Of a stretch of 19,900 bases of DNA, positions 14,249 through 19,900 are shown one piece after another (within the stretch, counting starts at the first letter, position 1; every line of letters starts with the position of its first letter). Origin of the DNA: Microcaldota archaeon (GTDB lineage: Archaea; Micrarchaeota; Micrarchaeia; Micrarchaeales; CABMGC01); contig DAHVAU010000034.1 in NCBI GenBank assembly GCA_027314465.1, forward strand, positions 1 to 19,900, read 5' to 3'. Below the pieces are notes generated by a model. The model was not told the origin of the DNA. It worked only from the letters and a program-made list of their open reading frames with translations, and did no database searches. Made by a program: the position numbers and the translations under genes.

Positions 14249-16402
14249 TCACTGCTGCGCCGCTCGTGCTGACGCATCGTTATCCCCGACGACCTGCGAG
14301 ATTATTTTCGCAGCTATCTCCTTTCCGAACATCCTGCGTATTGCATCCTGCGACTCTGCCTTCCTTATGTCGCTGGCCTTGTGTATGCCTGCGCTGTACA
14401 TGAGCCTGGCCCTTACCCGCCCCACCTGCTCCAGCCTTATCAGGTCCATGAGCTCCTTTCTGACCCCGTACTTCACGCGCATGCGCATCTCGAGAAGCTT
14501 CGCGCTGCTGCCGCGCATCAGCTTTGCCAGCTCCATTGCTGAGTAGAGCATCCAGTCCGCATTTGCTATCTTGGTGTACAGAGCGCCTGGTGTGGTCTTG
14601 TAGTCCTTGATGATGTCCCGCTCGCTCTTCTCCGCTGCCCAGTCGTCGAGCATAAGCGCTGTGCTAAAAGGCCTCACGGGATCATAGAAAAGAAAGTCCT
14701 CCCCTCCATAGCGCGCCTCGCTGCCATTCACCAGCGACTGGTAGCTGAAGTAGCGCTCCTCGGCAGCCGCAGTGGCCCTGACGTAGGGCCGCATCTCCAT
14801 CGTGTTGCATATCATGAACAGCACGGATATGTCGTCTGCAAGCTTTGGCATCGAGTCCATCATCCACCTTGCAGACATCGGGTCTATGTACAGCTCGCTT
14901 ACCCTCTGCCCGATCCTCGTAGGGCTGTACGTGCTGCCCAGCTGCTGCACTAAGCCCCATTCCTTCAGCTCCCCAAGGATCTCGTCGACAATGCCTGACA
15001 GCTCTGCGGAGTTTGAGAAATGGTGGCCGTAGAATGTGCTGTTCATGAAATCTGACATCGACTCCCTGCTAGTAAGGAATCTGGTCGCAACGAACGCAAG
15101 CACGTGGGTGCGCAGAACCGGCAGTATCCCGAGCTTCGAGGTCACCGGGTCCAGGTCTGAAAGGAAGTACCTGTTGTAGAGCTCCTGGGCGTCGGCCTTT
15201 GACCTGGCTATTAGTAGCGCCCTTCCGGTCCTGTCGTACTTCGGCCTGCCGGCCCTCCCGAAAAGCTGCGTCACCTCGTTTATACCCATATACTCGCTTC
15301 CGGTAGACTCCCCGTACCTGAGCACGTCGCGCACAAGAACAGTCTGCGCGGGAAGATTGACTCCCATTCCAAGGGTTGTTGTTGAGCACACTGCCTTTAT
15401 CAGATTCTCCCTGAATGCTTCCTCGACAAGCTCCCTCTGCTCGTTGACAAGCCCGCTGTGATGGAATGCGGCCCCGCCGAGTATGGCCGCTGCCAGCTTC
15501 TCGCACTGCAGCGTGGGCCTGCCAAGCACTCCCAGCACCTTCACACTCAGCTCCCTAAGCCTCTCCCTGTCCTGGGCGGATAGGTACTTGGACACCATTC
15601 CACAGAGCCTCTGCGCCCCTGCCTCGGTGTTCCTCTTGGTGCTGTAGAACACTATCAGCTGCTTGTGCCTTAGCAGCGTGTCCTCGGTTATCCTAAGCTC
15701 CGCTATCTTGTTCGCGCTGTCAAGCTGCTCCTCCCTGCCCGTATCGTAGGCCACCACGCCCTCCAGCTCTATCCCCCTCTCGAGCAGAACAGGCCGGAAG
15801 TCGCTCTCTACAAGGCCTGCCCCGAGCCACGCTGACAGCTCCTTCGCGTTTCCTATCGTCGCGCTTAGCGCAAGTATCTGCGCCCCACTGCACATCCTCC
15901 TCAGCTTCGATACCAGTATCTCAAGGGTAGGCCCCCTGCCATCGTCGCCCAGCATGTGCACCTCGTCGATGACTATGCAGCCTATGCTGTCGAGCCATGC
16001 GAGCCCGTGCCTGATCAGGCTGTCGAACTTCTCCGTCGAGGCAAGGACTATGTCGTACTCCTCGAGCCATCTGTCCAGCGAGTCAAGGTCTCCTACTGAC
16101 ATCGCTATCTTCATGAATGGATAGGCCTGCTTGAATTCGACGTATTTCTCACGCACAAGCGCCCTCATAGGCGCTATGTACACCGCCTTCTTCCTGCCCC
16201 ACACAACCGCTTTTGTCATCGCAAGCTCGGCTATGAGCGTTTTTCCGCTCGCCGTCGGCGCTGCGACTACAATATTCGCGCCCTCGAGCAAGCCTTTCTC
16301 AACGGCCATTGCCTGCGGCGCAGTGAGCGAGGTTATACGTCGATTTTGTAGGGACTCGATGGCCTCGCTGGGAACTTTTCCTACCAAATCCTTTATGTCC
16401 AT
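14249..16402 (-). CDS. hel308: Hel308/Hjm DNA helicase (Ski2-like superfamily 2)
   Basis: The 717-aa protein has the archaeal Hel308 length. It is a 3'-5' DNA helicase that acts on stalled replication forks. It contains the Q-motif TAPQ at 27-30, Walker A APTASGKT at 48-55, motif II DEVH at 146-149, motif III SAT at 180-182, a motif VI region QLFGRAGRPKYDRTGRA, a winged helix and ratchet domain, and a C-terminal helix-hairpin-helix-like part (EQVGRVRARLMYSAGIHKA). An upstream ATG at 16459 would add 19 residues, but AGGA before the 16402 ATG and the TATA box at 16435-16450 favour the shorter start. The DEVH box and gene context support Hel308 over an RNA-directed Ski2 helicase, though this rests on overall similarity. 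Confidence 0.93.
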   Translation of the reverse strand: MDIKDLVGKVPSEAIESLQNRRITSLTAPQAMAVEKGLLEGANIVVAAPTASGKTLIAELAMTKAVVWGRKKAVYIAPMRALVREKYVEFKQAYPFMKIAMSVGDLDSLDRWLEEYDIVLASTEKFDSLIRHGLAWLDSIGCIVIDEVHMLGDDGRGPTLEILVSKLRRMCSGAQILALSATIGNAKELSAWLGAGLVESDFRPVLLERGIELEGVVAYDTGREEQLDSANKIAELRITEDTLLRHKQLIVFYSTKRNTEAGAQRLCGMVSKYLSAQDRERLRELSVKVLGVLGRPTLQCEKLAAAILGGAAFHHSGLVNEQRELVEEAFRENLIKAVCSTTTLGMGVNLPAQTVLVRDVLRYGESTGSEYMGINEVTQLFGRAGRPKYDRTGRALLIARSKADAQELYNRYFLSDLDPVTSKLGILPVLRTHVLAFVATRFLTSRESMSDFMNSTFYGHHFSNSAELSGIVDEILGELKEWGLVQQLGSTYSPTRIGQRVSELYIDPMSARWMMDSMPKLADDISVLFMICNTMEMRPYVRATAAAEERYFSYQSLVNGSEARYGGEDFLFYDPVRPFSTALMLDDWAAEKSERDIIKDYKTTPGALYTKIANADWMLYSAMELAKLMRGSSAKLLEMRMRVKYGVRKELMDLIRLEQVGRVRARLMYSAGIHKASDIRKAESQDAIRRMFGKEIAAKIISQVVGDNDASARAAQQ

Positions 16403-16434
16403 AAAAATCCTGTAATAGATGTTACTGCCGGCTG

Positions 16435-16450
16435 GGAATATATTTAAATT
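16435..16450 (-). promoter_or_regulatory. TATA box of hel308
   Basis: The minus strand reads AATTTAAATATATTCC about 40 bases before the ATG at 16402, with the transcript start expected near 16416. Confidence 0.5.
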
Positions 16451-16472
16451 ACTATTCATACATTAATAACAT

Positions 16473-16489
16473 TGCAAATATAAATTGCA
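16473..16489 (+). promoter_or_regulatory. TATA box of the decarboxylase gene enclosed by an inverted repeat
   Basis: TGCAA-ATATAAA-TTGCA has perfect 5-base arms flanking the TATA heptamer, about 40 bases before the ATG at 16523. A regulator bound to the arms would block TBP. The arms are short, so chance is possible. Confidence 0.4.
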
Positions 16490-16522
16490 TTAGTATGATT
16501 TGACAACCAGGTCTTCGATCGC

Positions 16523-16960
16523 ATGACCACGTTATTGAAACAATACGCGAAAATGAAACCGAGAAAAAGCATAGCAATCCAGGCGCCTTATCCTGCTGCT
16601 ACAAAGAAGAGGATTGTAGGCCTACATGTTTTCGGTAACCTGTACGACCTTGATCCCAAGCTGGCTTCAGACAAGGAATACCTGAAGTCGGTGGTGCTAA
16701 AAGCAGTGGAACTGGCAAAGATGACGCTTGTTGAGATAAAGGTGTGGGACTTTGGAGGGGAGAAGGGCGGAGTGTCCGTAATGGCCCTTGTCACCGAAAG
16801 CCACATCGTGCTGCACACATGGAACGAGTACAAGTACGCAACGCTCGACATCTATACGTGCGGCGAGCACTCAGACCCGCACGCCGGGTTCAACCACGTA
16901 GTGCAGGCGCTCAAGCCCAAGAAGCACCAGGTCTTCTACGCGAACAGGAGCAGCGAGTGA
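16523..16960 (+). CDS. Pyruvoyl-dependent decarboxylase proenzyme (S-adenosylmethionine or arginine decarboxylase)
   Basis: The 145-aa proenzyme belongs to the prokaryotic AdoMetDC family. Self-cleavage between E92 and S93 in [13 protein letters not shown] makes the pyruvoyl cofactor. The conserved [13 protein letters not shown] carries the catalytic-type cysteine C113. The product feeds polyamine synthesis, either decarboxylated AdoMet for spermidine or, as in Sulfolobus, agmatine from arginine. The two activities share this fold and cannot be told apart by eye. The N-terminus is about 20 residues longer than the minimal family core, and an ATG at 16553 (residue 11) is a possible alternative start. 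It stands alone, divergent from hel308, and ends before a T-tract. Confidence 0.9.
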   Translation: MTTLLKQYAKMKPRKSIAIQAPYPAATKKRIVGLHVFGNLYDLDPKLASDKEYLKSVVLKAVELAKMTLVEIKVWDFGGEKGGVSVMALVTESHIVLHTWNEYKYATLDIYTCGEHSDPHAGFNHVVQALKPKKHQVFYANRSSE

Positions 16961-16970
16961 GCTTACTACA

Positions 16971-16983
16971 GTTTTCTTTTTTA
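16971..16983 (+). terminator. T-tract terminator after the decarboxylase gene
   Basis: GTTTTCTTTTTTA begins 11 bases after the TGA stop, a typical archaeal oligo-T terminator. Confidence 0.6.
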
Positions 16984-16993
16984 ATTCACTGCC

Positions 16994-17013
16994 AGCCGCG
17001 CCCATGCGCGGCT
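16994..17013. terminator. Hairpin between convergent genes
   Basis: AGCCGCGC and GCGCGGCT form a perfect 8-base stem with a 4-base loop. It ends one base before the stop of the FAD oxidoreductase gene on the minus strand and lies past the T-tract on the plus strand. It may protect or end transcripts from either side; it has no following T-run on the minus strand. Confidence 0.4.
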
Positions 17014-17014
17014 C

Positions 17015-18421
17015 TCAGTCGAATATCTTGCCAGGGTTGAGTATGCCATTTGGGTCGAAGGCCTTTTTTATATCCTTCATGAGCACAAGCTCCTTCGGCG
17101 AGCGCAGCGCGGCAAGCTCATCTTTAAGCAGCTGCTTTTTCTCAAGGCCTATACCATGCTCTGCAGATACGCTGCCTCCATGCCGTATGGCTATTCTTCC
17201 CAGCTCCCGCAGCATGCGGGTTGCGTAGGCAACGTCCCTGCTGCGGCCCAGGTCCGCAAACACGTTCAGGTGTATGTTGCCCTCGCCTATGTGGCCGAAC
17301 ATGGCGCTGCCCAGCCTTGACAACGCGCACATGCGCTCTATGTCCCTGACTGCCAAGGCAAGCTTTGAGAGCGGCACAACCACATACCCTATTATTATTC
17401 CAAGTCCCCTGCTCCCCACCTCCTCTGCCATTATGTCGTGCAGCTCCTTTCTTGACAGGTACTCCCCTGCGACCTCCTCAGGGCTTATCGTCGCTCTTGA
17501 TGATATGGGCTTTGACCTCTTGACAAGCACGCTTGCAAGGCGCATGTCGGAGGCGAGCGACGATGTGCTGCTGAGTATGCCTATGAATATCATGTACTTT
17601 GCCGAGTGCGCCACGTCAATCCCAAGACTGCCTCCCATGTAGCCTACTGACTTTCTGTCCATGAACTCTGCAGTGACCACGGGCAGGTTTGACCTCCTCA
17701 GCGAGTATAGCATCTCGCATGCAGGCCCCATTGATCTGTAATAAGCTACTATGCTCCCGGTCTTCTCATGTGAAGGCTCTATTCTTAGAATGGCCTTTGT
17801 TATTACCGCAAGCGTGCCTTCGCTCCCTACAAGCAGCGAGGTCAGGTCGTAGCCCCTGCTCAGCTTCATAGTCCTGCTGCCTGTCTCAATCACAGTGCCG
17901 TCAGCCATGACCGCTTCGACTCCAAGCACCCACCTCTTCGTGCTGCCGTACATCACTCCCCTGAGCCCTCCGGCATTTGTGGCTATGGTGCCCCCAACGC
18001 TCGCCACAGACGAGCTGCCCGGGTCAGGCGGATAGAAGTAGCCAAGCCTCCCGAGCCTCTTGTTTAGATCGTTTATCACCACGTCCGACTGCACCACTGC
18101 GTACTGGTCCTCGGTGTTGATCTCAAGTATGCGTTTGAGCCTCTCCATGCTCATGACTATGCCCCCCTTTGCAGGTATGCAAGCCCCTGTGAGGGAGGTT
18201 CCGCCTCCCCTGACTGTCATGGCGATGCCATTTCCATTGCAGAACCTAAGAACGCGCGATACCTCCGCAGTGCTCTTCGGGAATACCACTGCGAGCGGCC
18301 TCTCAGGCTGCAGGTATGATGCATCATGCATGTATTTTTCTATCTCAGATGAATCGAACCTGGCCCTGTCTCCAAGTATCCTCCTAAGCCCGCTCTCTAT
18401 CCTATTCATCGCACCACTCAT
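17015..18421 (-). CDS. GlcD-type FAD-linked oxidoreductase (2-hydroxyacid dehydrogenase family)
   Basis: The 468-aa flavoprotein is of the D-lactate/glycolate/D-2-hydroxyglutarate dehydrogenase family. The PCMH-type FAD domain shows RGGGTSLTGACIP at 71-83 and PPDPGSSSVASVGGTIATNA at 131-150, followed by AGGLRGVMYGSTKRWVLG. The C-terminal FAD-oxidase domain has the metal/substrate signature GHIGEGNIHLN at 376-386, SAEHGIG at 419-425 and the ending DPNGILNPGKIF. It oxidises a 2-hydroxyacid to a 2-oxoacid; the exact substrate cannot be read from motifs. No Fe-S GlcF-like domain is fused. Its ATG overlaps the TGA of the upstream gene as ATGA, which points to coupled translation and a shared pathway. 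A second ATG at 18409 is a possible alternative start. Confidence 0.92.
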   Translation of the reverse strand: MSGAMNRIESGLRRILGDRARFDSSEIEKYMHDASYLQPERPLAVVFPKSTAEVSRVLRFCNGNGIAMTVRGGGTSLTGACIPAKGGIVMSMERLKRILEINTEDQYAVVQSDVVINDLNKRLGRLGYFYPPDPGSSSVASVGGTIATNAGGLRGVMYGSTKRWVLGVEAVMADGTVIETGSRTMKLSRGYDLTSLLVGSEGTLAVITKAILRIEPSHEKTGSIVAYYRSMGPACEMLYSLRRSNLPVVTAEFMDRKSVGYMGGSLGIDVAHSAKYMIFIGILSSTSSLASDMRLASVLVKRSKPISSRATISPEEVAGEYLSRKELHDIMAEEVGSRGLGIIIGYVVVPLSKLALAVRDIERMCALSRLGSAMFGHIGEGNIHLNVFADLGRSRDVAYATRMLRELGRIAIRHGGSVSAEHGIGLEKKQLLKDELAALRSPKELVLMKDIKKAFDPNGILNPGKIFD

Positions 18422-19779
18422 GCGCCCGCATGGCCCAGCCTGGGGTCTGTGGCCTTTATTATCTTGGTGACAGAGGCCTTGTTGAAGCCCTTGAACCCCT
18501 GGTTGCGCTGCAGGTTCTCCATGTGGCTGCCTATCGCGCCATACTCCCTGAACGTGTCATACTGGCCCTTTGTTATGGATCCGTCTGCCAGCAGCCTGTC
18601 CAGCCGCCTCTTGTCAACCTCCCACTTCTCCCCCTCGGTGAATGCCTGCTTAAGGAAGTTGAAGTATGAGAACGGCTCCATTACCCTTGCGCCGTACTTG
18701 GGTAGCTCAGCCTTAAGATCGTCGAAGTCGAACCTGGCCTCGAGATGGTGCATTCCAGCCTGGAATATGCTCTCCCCGTGAAGGCCTATCCACAGTCCCA
18801 CAGTGCCGAGCTGCTTTCTGTGAGAAAGACCTTTGTGCGCAAAGTCCCCGCTCGTCTCTTCGGGGAACAGATCCACGTCAGCGAACACCACTATCTCGCA
18901 TGTCCTGTGCTCCATTATCTGCGCCCCCCAGCCTGCCTTCTCTCCGGCATAGTACCTCTCCCTGCACTCGTATCCCATGGCCTCGAATAGTGATATCAGG
19001 TGCACGAAGCTCTCGCGCGACGATCTGTACGTGTGGTGGTCATGGTTGCCCCACCCAAGGCCCAGCCTGTCCTGCCTTGACTTCTGTATCTGCCCAGCCC
19101 GATTCCTGCTCTGCCAGTACGACCTCTCGGCCCTGAAGAACGCGTCAGCCGTTCTTGCCTCGCCTATCCTCTTGCAGGAATCCTTCACTATGTCATTTGT
19201 GTATACAAAGCCCTCGTCATCACTGCCAAAGAATCTCCTTCTCCTCTTAAGCGTGCTGGCAATCTCTACGTAGTCATCAACATCGTCACAGTCCACAGGC
19301 ACGTAACCGTTGGAGCCGCGCCTCTCTACTGCAGAGAGGGTGTAGTTGCCCTCCTCCGAGAGCACGGCCTTTCTGAGCGGCGCAAACGCCCTGCCTTCAA
19401 CCTCTGCGCCGCTGCCCATCACCTGCATGAAGTCATCGATGCTCTCCGGCTTTATCGCGACCTCAGTGCCCCTGCCCCCGGATACGAGTACGGGGAACAG
19501 GCTTGTGCTCATGTGCCTGAAAGCCTCAGAGCCGTCGGGAACACTGCCGGCCTTTATCCTCTCAAAGCCCATGGAGATAAGCGTATCTGCATCAATGCGC
19601 GACTCTGGGACGGATATGTGGTCCACCCAGTCAAGGAACGTGGTGGAAGTGCTCTCGCGCATCCTTCTGGCAAGCAGCGCGGCCTTCCTGTTATGCGATA
19701 AAAAGGACCTGACCTCCCCTACAAGGAAGCTCTCAACCTTGGGATACAGGCCCCAGTCAAAAGTGACTGTATCTTTCAT
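18418..19779 (-). CDS. Uncharacterised 453-aa protein with vicinal-oxygen-chelate-like features
   Basis: I do not recognise a named family. The sequence suggests two or three VOC-like modules. FLDWVDHISVPES followed by LISMGFE at 49-73 looks like a first VOC strand-helix unit. NHDHHTYRSS followed by LFEAMGYE at 245-271 repeats that pattern, with an HxxxR spacing (H248, R252). LHGESIFQAGMHHLEARFDF (333-352) and then LPKYGARVMEPFSYF resemble the end of dioxygenases of the HPPD type. Candidate metal ligands are H54, H246/H248/H249, H291, H334, E336 and H344/H345. The C-terminal part is rich in well-formed motifs (AFTEGEKWEV, GAIGSHMENLQR) that look strongly conserved. The protein is cytoplasmic, without signal or membrane segments. 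GAGGG just before the ATG at 19779 supports the start. It is coupled to the FAD oxidoreductase by an ATGA overlap, suggesting an oxidative pathway on a hydroxy- or oxoacid. Confidence 0.75.
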   Translation of the reverse strand: MKDTVTFDWGLYPKVESFLVGEVRSFLSHNRKAALLARRMRESTSTTFLDWVDHISVPESRIDADTLISMGFERIKAGSVPDGSEAFRHMSTSLFPVLVSGGRGTEVAIKPESIDDFMQVMGSGAEVEGRAFAPLRKAVLSEEGNYTLSAVERRGSNGYVPVDCDDVDDYVEIASTLKRRRRFFGSDDEGFVYTNDIVKDSCKRIGEARTADAFFRAERSYWQSRNRAGQIQKSRQDRLGLGWGNHDHHTYRSSRESFVHLISLFEAMGYECRERYYAGEKAGWGAQIMEHRTCEIVVFADVDLFPEETSGDFAHKGLSHRKQLGTVGLWIGLHGESIFQAGMHHLEARFDFDDLKAELPKYGARVMEPFSYFNFLKQAFTEGEKWEVDKRRLDRLLADGSITKGQYDTFREYGAIGSHMENLQRNQGFKGFNKASVTKIIKATDPRLGHAGA

Positions 19780-19810
19780 ACCCTCAATCCAGTATTACAG
19801 CTCAGCAAAA

Positions 19811-19820
19811 GCTTAAAATG
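19811..19820. promoter_or_regulatory. AT-rich element between divergent tRNA-Thr and the 453-aa gene
   Basis: GCTTAAAATG lies about 30 bases before both the tRNA (plus) and the ATG at 19779 (minus, reading CATTTTAAGC), so it may serve as TATA box in both directions. Confidence 0.4.
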
Positions 19821-19822
19821 AG

Positions 19823-19845
19823 CTGCGCACATATCCTATGCGCAG
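19823..19845. repeat. Inverted repeat abutting the tRNA-Thr gene
   Basis: CTGCGCA at 19823-19829 and TGCGCAG at 19839-19845 are exact reverse complements separated by 9 bases, ending 2 bases before the tRNA. Confidence 0.6.
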
Positions 19846-19847
19846 TT

Positions 19848-19900
19848 GCCCTGGTAGCTCAGTGGTAGAGCGCTAGTTTTGTAAACTAGAAGTCGAGGGT
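19848..19900 (+). tRNA. tRNA-Thr (anticodon TGT), partial, 3' end off the right edge
   Basis: The 5' acceptor strand GCCCTGG (19848-19854) is followed by the D-arm GCTC-AGTGGTA-GAGC (19857-19871). The anticodon arm CTAGT-TTTGTAA-ACTAG (19873-19889) has the anticodon TGT at 19880-19882, then come a 5-base variable loop and the first T-stem strand GAGGG. The anticodon arm closes directly, so no intron at the canonical position is present. The 3' T-arm and acceptor are outside the window; the expected matching end is CCAGGGC. Confidence 0.93.

Noticed and set aside
1..19900. Search for CRISPR arrays, insertion sequences, integrase genes and toxin-antitoxin pairs
   Set aside because: No regularly spaced repeats, transposase or integrase motifs, or small paired antidote-type genes were seen; the tRNA at the right edge shows no duplicated fragment within the window.

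Overview
The window looks like part of the chromosome of an archaeon. The evidence is archaeal-type promoters (AT-rich TATA boxes about 25-40 bases before start codons, several near-leaderless genes), ribosomal proteins S24e and S27ae, aIF5A with a PGKHG hypusination motif, two FtsZ paralogues plus an archaeal-type SepF, a Hel308 helicase, an archaeal ATP-dependent DNA ligase, a pyruvoyl decarboxylase proenzyme, and codon use rich in ATA (Ile) and AGG (Arg). The compact layout, short overlaps and SUF genes would fit a small-genome lineage such as Micrarchaeota/DPANN, but that placement is an inference from gene content, not proven by the sequence. No phage, insertion sequence, CRISPR array or rRNA was seen; this is mostly a housekeeping region.

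Layout. 1-597 (-): 5' part of a gene for a membrane-anchored winged-helix regulator, running off the left edge. 598-1087: non-coding or doubtful. 1088-6085 (+): a tight operon of a Cys-cluster HTH regulator followed by sufB, sufD, sufC and sufS, preceded by a TATA box and a perfect 15-base palindrome that could be the operator. 6072-6698 (-): HemK/PrmC-like methyltransferase, divergent from the DNA ligase (6769-8541, +). 8548-8877 (-): small MGMT-type alkyltransferase, convergent with the ligase. 9072-11176 (+): tandem ftsZ paralogues. 11177-11427: a 251-base gap with a T-rich terminator, a stem-loop and a doubtful 38-aa ORF. 11440-13751 (+): aIF5A, S24e, S27ae (57 aa), a CPBP membrane protease and a TrmJ-like tRNA methyltransferase. 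13752-16402 (-): sepF and hel308. 16523-16960 (+): AdoMet/arginine decarboxylase proenzyme. 17015-19779 (-): a two-gene ATGA-coupled operon of an unrecognised 453-aa protein with vicinal-oxygen-chelate-like features and a GlcD-type FAD oxidoreductase. 19848-19900 (+): 5' part of a tRNA-Thr(TGT) running off the right edge.

How the genes work together. The suf genes make up an Fe-S assembly machine: SufS supplies sulfur and SufBCD is the scaffold complex. The first gene of the operon has four clustered cysteines, which makes Fe-S-responsive autoregulation plausible. FtsZ1, FtsZ2 and SepF are the core of archaeal FtsZ-based division, and all three are encoded within about 5 kb. aIF5A, S24e, S27ae and TrmJ serve translation; ligase, alkyltransferase and Hel308 serve DNA replication and repair. 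The least explained unit is the 453-aa protein coupled to the FAD oxidoreductase, which looks like an undescribed oxidative pathway pair.
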